Assembly: GCA_002344885.1 (NCBI GenBank)
Contig: DDUQ01000062.1
Location: forward strand, 1-36,178
Source: Comamonadaceae bacterium UBA2334
Lineage (GTDB): Bacteria > Pseudomonadota > Gammaproteobacteria > Burkholderiales > Burkholderiaceae_C
Direction of reading: 5' to 3'
DNA: 36,178 bases
Shown: positions 16,077 through 23,362 of the stretch, piece by piece
Numbering within the stretch: position 1 is the stretch's first letter
How the letters are laid out: every line of letters starts with the position of its first letter
Program-made: the position numbers and the translations under genes
Notes under the pieces: model-generated
What the model saw: the letters and a program-made list of their open reading frames with translations, nothing else
Told to the model about the DNA's origin: nothing
The model's database searches: none

Positions 16077-17429
16077 ATGTACGCGCCCAACACCCCTTCC
16101 ACATCAACCGCCCCAACTGTTTGGGCTCAGTTGCCCCCTGATGCAAGTTGGCGAACCAGCCTGCACAACGAGGTGCACGCCCGCCCACCAGCACGCATAC
16201 GCCTGCCTGCACTGGTGGTATACGTGGCTGTGCTGAATGAAGGGGTTGACAGGGCCACGGAACTGGAGCATTTGCAGCGCCTTCCCCACCAGCAACACCT
16301 GACCCTGGCCGACCTGAGCGGGAATTTCCTTCGCCTGCGGTGCGGCGATCACACTATCAAATGGGAACGGCACAGCGAGTTCACCCGCTATTCGGTCGTC
16401 CAGCCTCTGCCCACACCTCCCGAGGGCGGCGGGGCCGAACAGTCTTTGTCTTGCGCACTGCACACCCCGGCAGATTGGTTGAAGCACATTCCCGGCCAGA
16501 CGATCGCCGCCATCGAGTTGGTCATGCTGACAGGAGACCACACCGACACCGCGTTCACATTGGCCCAGGCACGCGCCTGGCTGGGCGACCACATGTTGCT
16601 GGCATCCCGGCTAGGCAACAACGGCCATTCGTGGGCAGCAACGGACTTCCGGTTGCGCCCCAGCGGATTCGAGCGCATCCTGGTCATCGCCCCGGCAGAA
16701 ACCACAGAAACCCGCGCTGGCCGGGTGTCTCAACGGTTGCTTGAGCTGGAAACCTATCGAATCATGGCCTTGCGCGGCCTGCCCGTCGCCAAAACACTCG
16801 CACCGATGCTGGCCGAAACGGAACAGGCCCTGGCTGACATCACGGCCCGGATCGAACATGGCACCGACTCGGACCCCGCCCTGCTGCATCAGCTCGCCAC
16901 ACTCGCAGCTCGGGTGGAGCAAGCCACCGCCAGCCATGCGTACCGCTTTTCAGCAACGGAGGCCTATCACAACATCGTGCTCCAGCGCATCTCCGAGTTA
17001 CGGGAGCAGCCTATTGTCGGCATACAAACCATGGGCGAATTCATGAACCGACGCCTTTCACCAGCCATGGCCACCGTCGGGGCAACAGCCAGCCGACTCG
17101 CTTCGCTGTCAGAGCGCATCACCCGCGCCACGGCGCTGCTGCGCACCCGTGTGGACATCGCCACCGAGACACAGAACCAGCAACTGCTCGAAAAACTCAC
17201 CCGTGGGCAGGAACTGCAGTTGCGCCTGCAGAGCACGGTCGAAGGGCTTTCGATTGCGGCCATCTCGTACTATGTCGTCAGCCTGCTGCTGTATGTTGGC
17301 AAGGCCGCCAAAGCGGCCGGTATGCCGCTGAACCCCGAAATGGCAGCCGGTGCCGCCATACCGCTGGTGCTGTGGGGGGTCTGGCGCACCACGCGGCGCA
17401 TTCACGAAAAGCTCCACGCAGCTCACTGA
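16077..17429 (+). CDS. DUF3422-family membrane protein
   Basis: The function of this family is not established. The 450-residue product matches DUF3422: an N-terminal LHNEVHARPP motif (residues 29-38), a central soluble region with TAFTLAQARAWLG and ELETYRIMALRGLPVAK, a long helical segment, and the conserved C-terminal LLRTRVDIATETQNQQLLEK and LQLRLQSTVEGLSIAAISYY. Two membrane helices follow near the end (SYYVVSLLLYVGKAAKAAG, AAGAAIPLVLWGVW). The topology suggests a large cytoplasmic domain anchored by a C-terminal hairpin. It is divergent from the unknown gene upstream and 142 nt before the pyruvate-kinase-like gene. Confidence 0.88.
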   Translation: MYAPNTPSTSTAPTVWAQLPPDASWRTSLHNEVHARPPARIRLPALVVYVAVLNEGVDRATELEHLQRLPHQQHLTLADLSGNFLRLRCGDHTIKWERHSEFTRYSVVQPLPTPPEGGGAEQSLSCALHTPADWLKHIPGQTIAAIELVMLTGDHTDTAFTLAQARAWLGDHMLLASRLGNNGHSWAATDFRLRPSGFERILVIAPAETTETRAGRVSQRLLELETYRIMALRGLPVAKTLAPMLAETEQALADITARIEHGTDSDPALLHQLATLAARVEQATASHAYRFSATEAYHNIVLQRISELREQPIVGIQTMGEFMNRRLSPAMATVGATASRLASLSERITRATALLRTRVDIATETQNQQLLEKLTRGQELQLRLQSTVEGLSIAAISYYVVSLLLYVGKAAKAAGMPLNPEMAAGAAIPLVLWGVWRTTRRIHEKLHAAH

Positions 17430-17571
17430 GCACACCTGCGCCACCTGCAAGCCTAACGCTGGACGGGTTGCCTGTCGTCACAAATCTTTCATGTGCGCGG
17501 CATACAGTGTGCGGCCTCAACAGCCGCCCTCACCGCGCCCGGCTGATGCAAGGGTGCGGTTCAACTGCGCC

Positions 17572-19524
17572 ATGACCAGCCAACCGTCACTCACCTCCAG
17601 CCCAAGTTCCCCCAACCTGTGGGACGAAGCCATGTGCGTGGCACTCATTGCCGAGCTTCACGCGCTGCGTCGGCACATGCTTGAGGCGGAAGCGCAGCAC
17701 GCCGACGCATTGAGCCTTGTGGCCGAAAGCTACCGGCCCAGTGCCCGGAACCTGATCCACTATCTGGTGCTGCGGGCAGAAGACCGTCGGCACCTCCAGG
17801 CGCAACTGGCCAGCATGGGCGTGTCATCGCTGGGGCGAGCCGAAACACATGTGCTGGCCAACCTCGACAAGGTGCTGGGCATCCTGCACCGATTGTCCGG
17901 ACAGCCCTGGACGGACCTGTCTGACCAGGAGCCCACCGGTCTCCATCGCGGCCAGACGCTCCTGACCCGCCATGCACAGGAGTTGCTGGGTGCCACCCCA
18001 GCACACAGGCAGGGTCGCATCATGGTCACGCTGCCATCCGAAGCGGCTGCCGATACCCGACTGGCAAGCCGCCTGGTGGCAGCAGGCATGGACATCGCCC
18101 GCATCAACTGTGCCCACGACAGCCCCACAGAATGGACTGCCATGGCCGCGCATGTTCGCCAGGCGGCTGAGGCTGCCGGCCGCCCCGTCAAGGTTCTGAT
18201 GGATCTGGGCGGCCCGAAATTGCGCACCGGCATGCTCCCGGCCGGCCCGGCCGTTCTGAAGGTGAGGCCGGGCCGTGACGAACTGGGGCGTGTGATCAAA
18301 CCCGCCCGCATCGGCCTCAGGCCCAGTGGCAGCCAATGGAGCCGACCGGGCGTCACACAGTACCTCGGTGTCAAGTCCGACTGGCTGGCAGGGCTGGAAA
18401 CAGGGGACAAGATAGACCTGATCGACGCCCGTGATGCCCACCGCACCCTGAAAGTGGTGGCCACACACAAACACAGCGCCGAGGTGGAACTGGAGCAAAC
18501 CGCCTACTTCATCCCATCCACCCGGTTGACCCGCCACCGCCACAGCCGAAACGCCCCGGCCACCACTCGAGTGTCGGACCTGCCCCGGGCAGAGCAACGC
18601 CTGTTACTGCAGGAGGGCGACAAATTGCGCTTGGTCAGCGAGACAGCTTTTGCGCAGGGAGACGACGGCGTGCGGCACGAGCGCTTGTCCATGCCCGAAG
18701 TGCCCTGCACGTTGCCAGCCGTTTTCCAGCAAGTCAAACCAGGCGAGCACATCTGGTTTGACGACGGCCGCATCGGCGGCGTCATCCGCGCGGCCAATGC
18801 GCGCGGGATCACAGTCGAAATCACGCAGGCGCGTGAAGGCGGGGAACGCCTGGCATCGGACAAAGGCATCAACCTGCCGGACAGCCAGCTGGATTTGCCC
18901 GCTCTTACCGACGCCGACCTGGCCCACCTGACCAGCGTGGCCGCCCTTGCGGACATGGTGGGTCTGTCATTCGTACAACAGCCCGCCGATGTCGACATGC
19001 TGCGCGGCCGCCTGCAAGAACTGGGTGCCACACACATCGGCATCGTCCTGAAAATCGAAACGCGCCGAGCATTCGACAACTTGCCCGCCCTGTTGTTGTC
19101 AGCCATGAAAAGCCCGGCCGCCGGCATCATGATTGCGCGGGGCGACCTGGCTGTTGAATGCGGCTTCGAACGCCTGGCCGAAATCCAGGAGGAACTGCTG
19201 TGGGCCGCCGAAGCGGCGCACATGCCCGTGATCTGGGCCACACAGGTCCTCGAAAACCTGGCCAAAACTGGCATGCCCTCCCGCGCGGAAATCACCGATG
19301 CAGCCATGAGCGAACGGGCTGAGTGCGTGATGCTGAACAAAGGCCCGCACATCGAAACCGCCATCGCCACCTTGGACAACATCCTGCAACGCATGCAACA
19401 GCATCAGTCGAAGAAGCGCTCGCTGCTGCGGGCTTTGCGGGCCTGGCAGTTGCCCGCACTGGAAACGAAAGCCCGGCACACGCCAACCCAAAGTGACAAA
19501 AAGAGCCCGGCGCTGACTTGCTGA
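17572..19524 (+). CDS. Divergent pyruvate-kinase-like protein without C-terminal domain
   Basis: This protein has the pyruvate kinase barrel but an unusual layout. Counting from the ATG at 17572 (650 residues), residues 1-147 are a helical extension not found in ordinary pyruvate kinase. The barrel starts at RIMVTLPSEAAAD, with ARINCAH (176-182) and MDLGGPKLRTG. The inserted B domain runs to about residue 430, roughly twice the usual size, and includes IWFDDGRIGGV. The barrel resumes with KGINLPDSQLDLPALTDAD, VGLSFVQQPADV, the catalytic VLKIETRRAF (K494, E496), MIARGDLAVE (D525) and VIWATQVLE. The usual ending of the barrel, MLSGETA.G.YP, is replaced by CVMLNKGPHIETA. The C-terminal allosteric domain is absent, leaving a basic tail. 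Active-site residues look largely intact, so phosphotransfer chemistry is possible, but the substrate is uncertain. Confidence 0.85.
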   Translation: MTSQPSLTSSPSSPNLWDEAMCVALIAELHALRRHMLEAEAQHADALSLVAESYRPSARNLIHYLVLRAEDRRHLQAQLASMGVSSLGRAETHVLANLDKVLGILHRLSGQPWTDLSDQEPTGLHRGQTLLTRHAQELLGATPAHRQGRIMVTLPSEAAADTRLASRLVAAGMDIARINCAHDSPTEWTAMAAHVRQAAEAAGRPVKVLMDLGGPKLRTGMLPAGPAVLKVRPGRDELGRVIKPARIGLRPSGSQWSRPGVTQYLGVKSDWLAGLETGDKIDLIDARDAHRTLKVVATHKHSAEVELEQTAYFIPSTRLTRHRHSRNAPATTRVSDLPRAEQRLLLQEGDKLRLVSETAFAQGDDGVRHERLSMPEVPCTLPAVFQQVKPGEHIWFDDGRIGGVIRAANARGITVEITQAREGGERLASDKGINLPDSQLDLPALTDADLAHLTSVAALADMVGLSFVQQPADVDMLRGRLQELGATHIGIVLKIETRRAFDNLPALLLSAMKSPAAGIMIARGDLAVECGFERLAEIQEELLWAAEAAHMPVIWATQVLENLAKTGMPSRAEITDAAMSERAECVMLNKGPHIETAIATLDNILQRMQQHQSKKRSLLRALRAWQLPALETKARHTPTQSDKKSPALTC

Positions 19525-19563
19525 TGATGACGTGACAAGGCACCGCCGCAACCACACGTGCGA

Positions 19564-19775
19564 ATGGCGGCCAAGCCCATCGGCAATTTTGTGGGCGCTC
19601 GCCCCTCGGTCAAAGTGCCGGCGCTTCCCTCCTTTTGGTGGTGGGCATGGCGTTGACCACAAAGCCCTTCGAACTGCACGTGCCCAAAGCCTACCTCTAT
19701 GCGGCCATGAGCTTTTCGCTGGTGGTTGAATGCTTCAACATCCGCGCAAGCAGCAAGCGAATCTTAAAATATTGA
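19564..19775 (+). pseudogene. Frameshifted C-terminal remnant of a TerC-family membrane protein
   Basis: TerC-family proteins are multi-pass membrane proteins linked to metal or tellurite resistance. Two frames each give part of the family's C-terminus. The frame beginning at 19564 reads MAAKPIGNFVGARPSVKVPA, like the TerC segment before its last helices. The frame through 19647 then reads LLLVVGMALTTKPFELHVPK followed by AYLYAAMSFSLVVECFNIRA, ending in TGA at 19773-19775. The join lies near 19625-19635. Nothing upstream in any frame supplies the missing N-terminal membrane segments, so this is a 5'-truncated and frameshifted gene. It lies directly after the pyruvate-kinase-like gene. The identification rests on memory of the TerC pattern around HVPKGYIYFAMAFS and not on a search. 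Confidence 0.7.
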
Positions 19776-19873
19776 TCAAAAAAGCATTCCAGCGCTTGAT
19801 GATATTGACTTTATTACTACAAAAAACAAGAAAATAAATCCAACAGCCTGCGCCCACAAGCTGACCGGACCCG

Positions 19874-21265
19874 CTAATTACGGCCGCCGTCAGCCTGGTC
19901 CAGTGCCTCCAGCGCCTTGAGCTTGCGGTACAGCGAGCGCTCGCTGATACCCAGTTTGACGGCCAGTTCGGCCCGACCGCCTCTGTGCTGACGCACCTGC
20001 TCGCGCAGCACTGCCAACTCGATATCGTGCAACGACTGGGGTGGCGGCGGCAGCGGCGCAGCGGATGAAGGCATACCCCTTGCCAAAGCAGACAGCCCCC
20101 CACCCTCACGCGGGGCACCACGGGCGCTGCCCAGCGCCAACTCCAGATGGGCCGCTTCGATGGTGTGGCCATCGCACAGCAGGGCCGTTCGTTCCAGCAA
20201 ATTGCGCAACTCGCGCACGTTGCCAGGAAACGGCTGCTGCGCCAGGCACAGGGTGGCCTCGTGCGAGAGGCTCAAACGCCTGCCGGGCACGACGCGCCTC
20301 AGCAAAGCCTCGGCCAGCATGGGGATATCTGCCGCACGGTCGCGCAGCGGTGGCAGCGCAATCGGGAAGGTGCTGAGACGGAAATACAGGTCTTCCCGAA
20401 ACTTGCCCTCGCGCACCATCTGTTCCAGCGGCCGGTGTGTCGCGGCAACCACCCGGATGTCAGCATGGCGCACCTCGGTGCTGCCCACGCGGCGGTAGGT
20501 GCCGCTCTCCAGCAGACGCAGCAGTTTCACCTGCATCGTCAGCGGTATGTCGCCCACCTCATCCAGGAACAGGGTACCGCCGCTGGCAGCTTCTACCAGG
20601 CCCGCTCGGCTGGTCGACGCACCGGTGAACGCCCCTCGCTCATGCCCGAACAACTCCGACTCGAACAGCGTCTCCGTCAGGCTCGAGCACTCCACCGGCA
20701 CCAAGGCCCGATCAGCCCGGGGACTGGCCTCGTGCACCGCACGCGCCACCAGTTCTTTACCGGTACCCGATTCACCCAACAGCAACACCGTGGCCTGCGA
20801 CGGTGCGACACGCGACACCAACTCCATCATGCGTTGAAATGCGGGCGCACGGCCAATCAGCCCCTGTGCGGCAGGTTTGCCCCGCGCCACCTTGAGCGCG
20901 ACCATTTTTTCGGTGAAATAGACCTGTTCGCCTGCTGCATTCGAGATGGGCGTGAGCTCGATGTTCACGTACTCCTCCCCGCGCGGCGTGTGGTGCAAGT
21001 GCAGCACGCGCTCACGCTGGCCGGTGGCCCTCGCACGGCTGAGCGGGCACGACTCGCCAGCCTGGTCGCATGGCACATCGAAATGATGCGACACCGCAAA
21101 ACAGGTTTGCCCCACCACACTGCCCCCCATCGGCGCAAACTGCTGCAAATAGGCCTGATTGGCCGCCACGATGCGGTACTCCCTGTCAAACAGGATGTGT
21201 GGCTCGGCCAGCGAATCCAGATAGGACATGAGTTCGTGGGGGGGATGTTCAAGGTCAAATGACAT
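19874..21265 (-). CDS. Sigma-54-dependent activator with Cys/His-rich PAS domain
   Basis: This is a bacterial enhancer-binding protein that probably activates the divergent cytochrome operon. From the ATG at 21265 (463 residues), residues 15-125 form a PAS-like sensor with an unusual cluster of Cys55, His60, His61, Cys66 and Cys73 (CFAVSHHFDVPCDQAGESCP). The AAA+ domain has Walker A (GESGTGKE, 164-171), the sigma-54 contact loop GAFTGA (211-216), Walker B (TLFLDEVGD) and the arginine-rich FREDLYFRLSTFPI region. A Fis-type helix-turn-helix ends the protein (GRAELAVKLGISERSLYRKL). There is no receiver domain, so it senses its signal directly through the PAS domain. The frame extends upstream to 21343 with TTG or GTG starts, but the ATG gives the cleanest N-terminus. 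Confidence 0.93.
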   Translation of the reverse strand: MSFDLEHPPHELMSYLDSLAEPHILFDREYRIVAANQAYLQQFAPMGGSVVGQTCFAVSHHFDVPCDQAGESCPLSRARATGQRERVLHLHHTPRGEEYVNIELTPISNAAGEQVYFTEKMVALKVARGKPAAQGLIGRAPAFQRMMELVSRVAPSQATVLLLGESGTGKELVARAVHEASPRADRALVPVECSSLTETLFESELFGHERGAFTGASTSRAGLVEAASGGTLFLDEVGDIPLTMQVKLLRLLESGTYRRVGSTEVRHADIRVVAATHRPLEQMVREGKFREDLYFRLSTFPIALPPLRDRAADIPMLAEALLRRVVPGRRLSLSHEATLCLAQQPFPGNVRELRNLLERTALLCDGHTIEAAHLELALGSARGAPREGGGLSALARGMPSSAAPLPPPPQSLHDIELAVLREQVRQHRGGRAELAVKLGISERSLYRKLKALEALDQADGGRN

Positions 21266-21335
21266 GGCTTTTGGCTGGCGAAGAGGCAGATCGGCGCTGA
21301 GACAGTCGGCTCCAAGCACAAATAATGCCACCCCC

Positions 21336-21372
21336 TGCCACAAATGTCAGCCCCATTGACACCACTGTGGCA
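21336..21372. promoter_or_regulatory. Large inverted repeat, candidate activator-binding site
   Basis: The sequence reads TGCCAC (21336-21341), AAA, TGTCA (21345-21349), seven bases, TGACA (21357-21361), CCACT, GTGGCA (21367-21372). Both the inner and outer arms are perfect inverted repeats; only their internal spacing differs (3 versus 5 nt). It lies about 170 bp upstream of the -24/-12 promoter, a normal distance for a sigma-54 enhancer, and 71-107 bp upstream of the regulator's own ATG. Confidence 0.6.
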
Positions 21373-21435
21373 GCCAACCAGAGCCGCAATTTGCTCGCCG
21401 AACCGCCAGCACGCCGCCAGTTTTGCCAGTCGGCA

Positions 21436-21449
21436 TGCCAGAAATGTCA
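21436..21449 (+). promoter_or_regulatory. Second copy of the TGCCA-AAATGTCA half site
   Basis: TGCCAGAAATGTCA repeats TGCCACAAATGTCA (21336-21349) with one mismatch in 14 bases, exactly 100 bp downstream on the same strand. A further TGCC-N4-GGCA inverted repeat (21424-21435) abuts it. It lies about 75-90 bp upstream of the -24 element. The matched sequence supports a second binding site for the adjacent activator. Confidence 0.55.
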
Positions 21450-21522
21450 AAAAACGCCCCCTGTAACAAGCCAGACGGGGCTAACCGCAGCCCGAACTGT
21501 GCATTTCGCAACGATTTATAAG

Positions 21523-21539
21523 TTGGCACGCATATTGAA
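21523..21539 (+). promoter_or_regulatory. Sigma-54 (-24/-12) promoter of the cytochrome operon
   Basis: TTGGCACG-CATA-TTGAA matches the sigma-54 consensus YTGGCACG-N4-TTGCW at every defined position except the C of the -12 GC, which is A here. The GG and GA dinucleotides have the correct spacing of ten intervening bases. Transcription would start near 21550, about 30 nt before the first gene. The divergent gene encodes a sigma-54 activator, which strongly supports the call. Confidence 0.78.
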
Positions 21540-21580
21540 CTGTTCGTCTCACCGATCAGATTCGAAGCCAGGTTTTTGTC

Positions 21581-22147
21581 ATGCCACCCAACCTCATCCC
21601 TTTCATCAGTCCACGTTTGTGGAGCAGACGCGGCCAGACGATCGGCGCACATCTTGTGTGGAAGACACTTTTCACTGCTGCAGTTGGGCTCATGGGCATC
21701 GCCGATGCCCAAACCAGCGAACCCTCAAGAGAAGACAGCAGGTTGGCGCTTGACCAACCGTTGCCAGCACTGCAGCTGAAAGATCAACATGATCGGATCT
21801 TGAACGTCCCTGCCGATACCCGGTGGGTGATATTTGCGGCCGGGCGCAAAGCCTCCGGCGTGGCGCAGGCGGTTCTGCAGAACGAACCACCAACGTATCT
21901 GACCAAACACCGTGCCGTGTACGTGGCAGACATGAGCAAGATGCCGGCCTTTGCCACGCGCATGTTCGCCATGCCGTCTCTGCGGGAAATGCCATTCCCC
22001 ATCGGCGTGTCTCTGAATGAAGCAACCCTGGCCGATTGGCCGCGCCAACCTGACAAGCTGACCCTCATCAGCCTGAACCATGGCTTGGTGAAAAGCGTGC
22101 GCTACGTTGCCACGGAAACCGATTTGCGTGACGCACTTGCGCACTGA
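21581..22147 (+). CDS. Secreted protein of unknown function, possible cysteine-free thioredoxin-like fold
   Basis: This is the first gene of the sigma-54-controlled operon. The 188-residue product has an N-terminal hydrophobic stretch (LVWKTLFTAAVGLMGIADA) with a likely cleavage site after ADA near residue 43. The mature part begins DQPLPALQLKDQHDRILNVP and continues WVIFAAGRKASGVAQAV, a spacing that resembles the start of peroxiredoxin/thioredoxin-like proteins. I see no cysteine, so redox chemistry is unlikely. Later conserved-looking segments are VYVADMSKMPAFATRMF and FPIGVSLNEATLADWP. The function is unknown; a binding or chaperone role for the electron-transfer proteins encoded downstream is conceivable. 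The ribosome site is weak (AGG at 21570-21572). Confidence 0.78.
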   Translation: MPPNLIPFISPRLWSRRGQTIGAHLVWKTLFTAAVGLMGIADAQTSEPSREDSRLALDQPLPALQLKDQHDRILNVPADTRWVIFAAGRKASGVAQAVLQNEPPTYLTKHRAVYVADMSKMPAFATRMFAMPSLREMPFPIGVSLNEATLADWPRQPDKLTLISLNHGLVKSVRYVATETDLRDALAH

Positions 22148-22198
22148 CCCCATTGGCGCATACCCCTCAGTCATTTCTTCAACCCACCGGAGTTACTC

Positions 22199-22612
22199 AT
22201 GAAAAAATCGACCCTCATCGCCGCCACGCTGCTGGCTTCTGTTTCAGCAGCACAAGCGGCCGACCTGTTTGTCAACATTCACAGCGGCAGCGCCATGGCA
22301 CAAGGTGCTGGGCTGGTGCTGGCGGGGCAGGCACTGGAGCAAAAAGCCCATGTACGCGTGCTGCTGTGCGACGCAGCTGCTGACATTGCGGTTGCCGGCA
22401 AAGAAATGCCTGCCCTCAAGCCACGAAACGTCACACCTCAGCAGATGTTGCAAGGCCTCATCAAAAGCGGGGCAACGGTCGAAGTGTGTGCCCTGTATCT
22501 CCCCAATTCAGGCCGTCAGGTCGCAGATCTGATTCCAGGCGTGACCCCCGCCAAGCCTGCCGAGGTTGCGGCCCACCTGCTCAAGCCGGGCGTTTCCACG
22601 CTGGCTTTCTGA
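22199..22612 (+). CDS. Periplasmic DsrE-like protein
   Basis: DsrE-family proteins bind or carry sulfur, or fold similarly without catalysis. The 137-residue product has a clear Sec signal peptide (MKKSTLIAATLLASVSAAQA) and a mature domain starting ADLFVNIHSGSAMAQGAGLV. The DsrE-like pattern follows: HVRVLLCDAAADIA (Cys57), ALKPRNVTPQQMLQGLIKSG and ATVEVCALYLPNSG (Cys97). The two cysteines sit where sulfur-carrier relatives often have theirs. GGAG lies about 9 nt before the ATG. The export signal places it in the periplasm with the octaheme cytochrome, and it is the main hint that the operon handles a sulfur compound. Confidence 0.85.
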   Translation: MKKSTLIAATLLASVSAAQAADLFVNIHSGSAMAQGAGLVLAGQALEQKAHVRVLLCDAAADIAVAGKEMPALKPRNVTPQQMLQGLIKSGATVEVCALYLPNSGRQVADLIPGVTPAKPAEVAAHLLKPGVSTLAF

Positions 22613-22690
22613 TCCAGCGGGTGAGATGCCGACACACTGAACCATCGACCCGCGCTTACACATTCTCAAACCCACTTCAAGCCCGTTGCC

Positions 22691-23320
22691 ATGATGACTG
22701 CCGCCAACCTGCCTCTCGATGTCGACGCTGCCAACGAAACCGAGCCAGACAGCCATCGCCGCAACATGCTGTTGCTCACAGGCAGCGTGGCTGGCCTGGG
22801 TACGCTGGCCACCGCCCTGCCTTTCGTGTCATCTCTGGCACCAAGCGAAAGGGCCCGGGCCCAGGGCGCTGCTGTGGAGGTGCGGGTAGATGACATCCCT
22901 CCTGGCACCATCAAAACCGTCGAGTGGCGAGGTAAACCCGTATGGATTCTCCGGCGCACCCCCGAGATGCTGGCCACGCTGCCACTTCTGGACGATCAAC
23001 TGGCCGATCCCCGATCGGAACGCGATCAGCAGCCTGTTTATGCCCGCAACGCGACACGTGCCATCAAAGAAGAACTGCTGGTGGTGACCGCGATATGCAC
23101 ACACCTGGGCTGCTCGCCCAACATGGTGGCAGCCGGCACGGGCAGCCCCAGCGTACCGCCTGATTGGAAAGGCGGTTTCTTCTGCCCCTGCCATGGATCC
23201 ACCTTCGATCTGGCAGGCCGGGTGTTCAAAAGTAAGCCTGCCCCCACCAACCTTGAAGTACCTCCGCACCAGTACCTGAGTGACACGCAGGTGCTGATCG
23301 GCGAAGACAGCAAAACCTGA
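22691..23320 (+). CDS. Rieske iron-sulfur protein (stand-alone, bc1-type)
   Basis: This 209-residue protein resembles the Rieske subunit of quinol-cytochrome c reductase. It has a Tat-like N-terminus (SHRRNMLLLTGSVAGLGTLA) that could stay as a membrane anchor. The soluble cluster domain has both [2Fe-2S] loops: CTHLGC (136-141) and CPCHGS (165-170), followed by GRVFKSKPAPTNLEVPPHQY. The bc1 cytochrome b and c1 genes are not adjacent. Instead it lies between the DsrE-like gene and the octaheme cytochrome, with a different cytochrome b two genes on. It probably moves electrons between the quinone pool or cytochrome b and the octaheme protein. The start may be either of two adjacent ATGs (22691 or 22694). 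Confidence 0.93.
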   Translation: MMTAANLPLDVDAANETEPDSHRRNMLLLTGSVAGLGTLATALPFVSSLAPSERARAQGAAVEVRVDDIPPGTIKTVEWRGKPVWILRRTPEMLATLPLLDDQLADPRSERDQQPVYARNATRAIKEELLVVTAICTHLGCSPNMVAAGTGSPSVPPDWKGGFFCPCHGSTFDLAGRVFKSKPAPTNLEVPPHQYLSDTQVLIGEDSKT

Positions 23321-23362
23321 TTCACCACAACCGCCAGGCAAACAACAGAAGGAGACAACGAC

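Noticed and set aside
19771..19780. TTGATCAA palindrome near the end of the TerC remnant
   Set aside because: It lacks the four-base spacer of an FNR site and is in an AT-rich stretch where such palindromes arise by chance.
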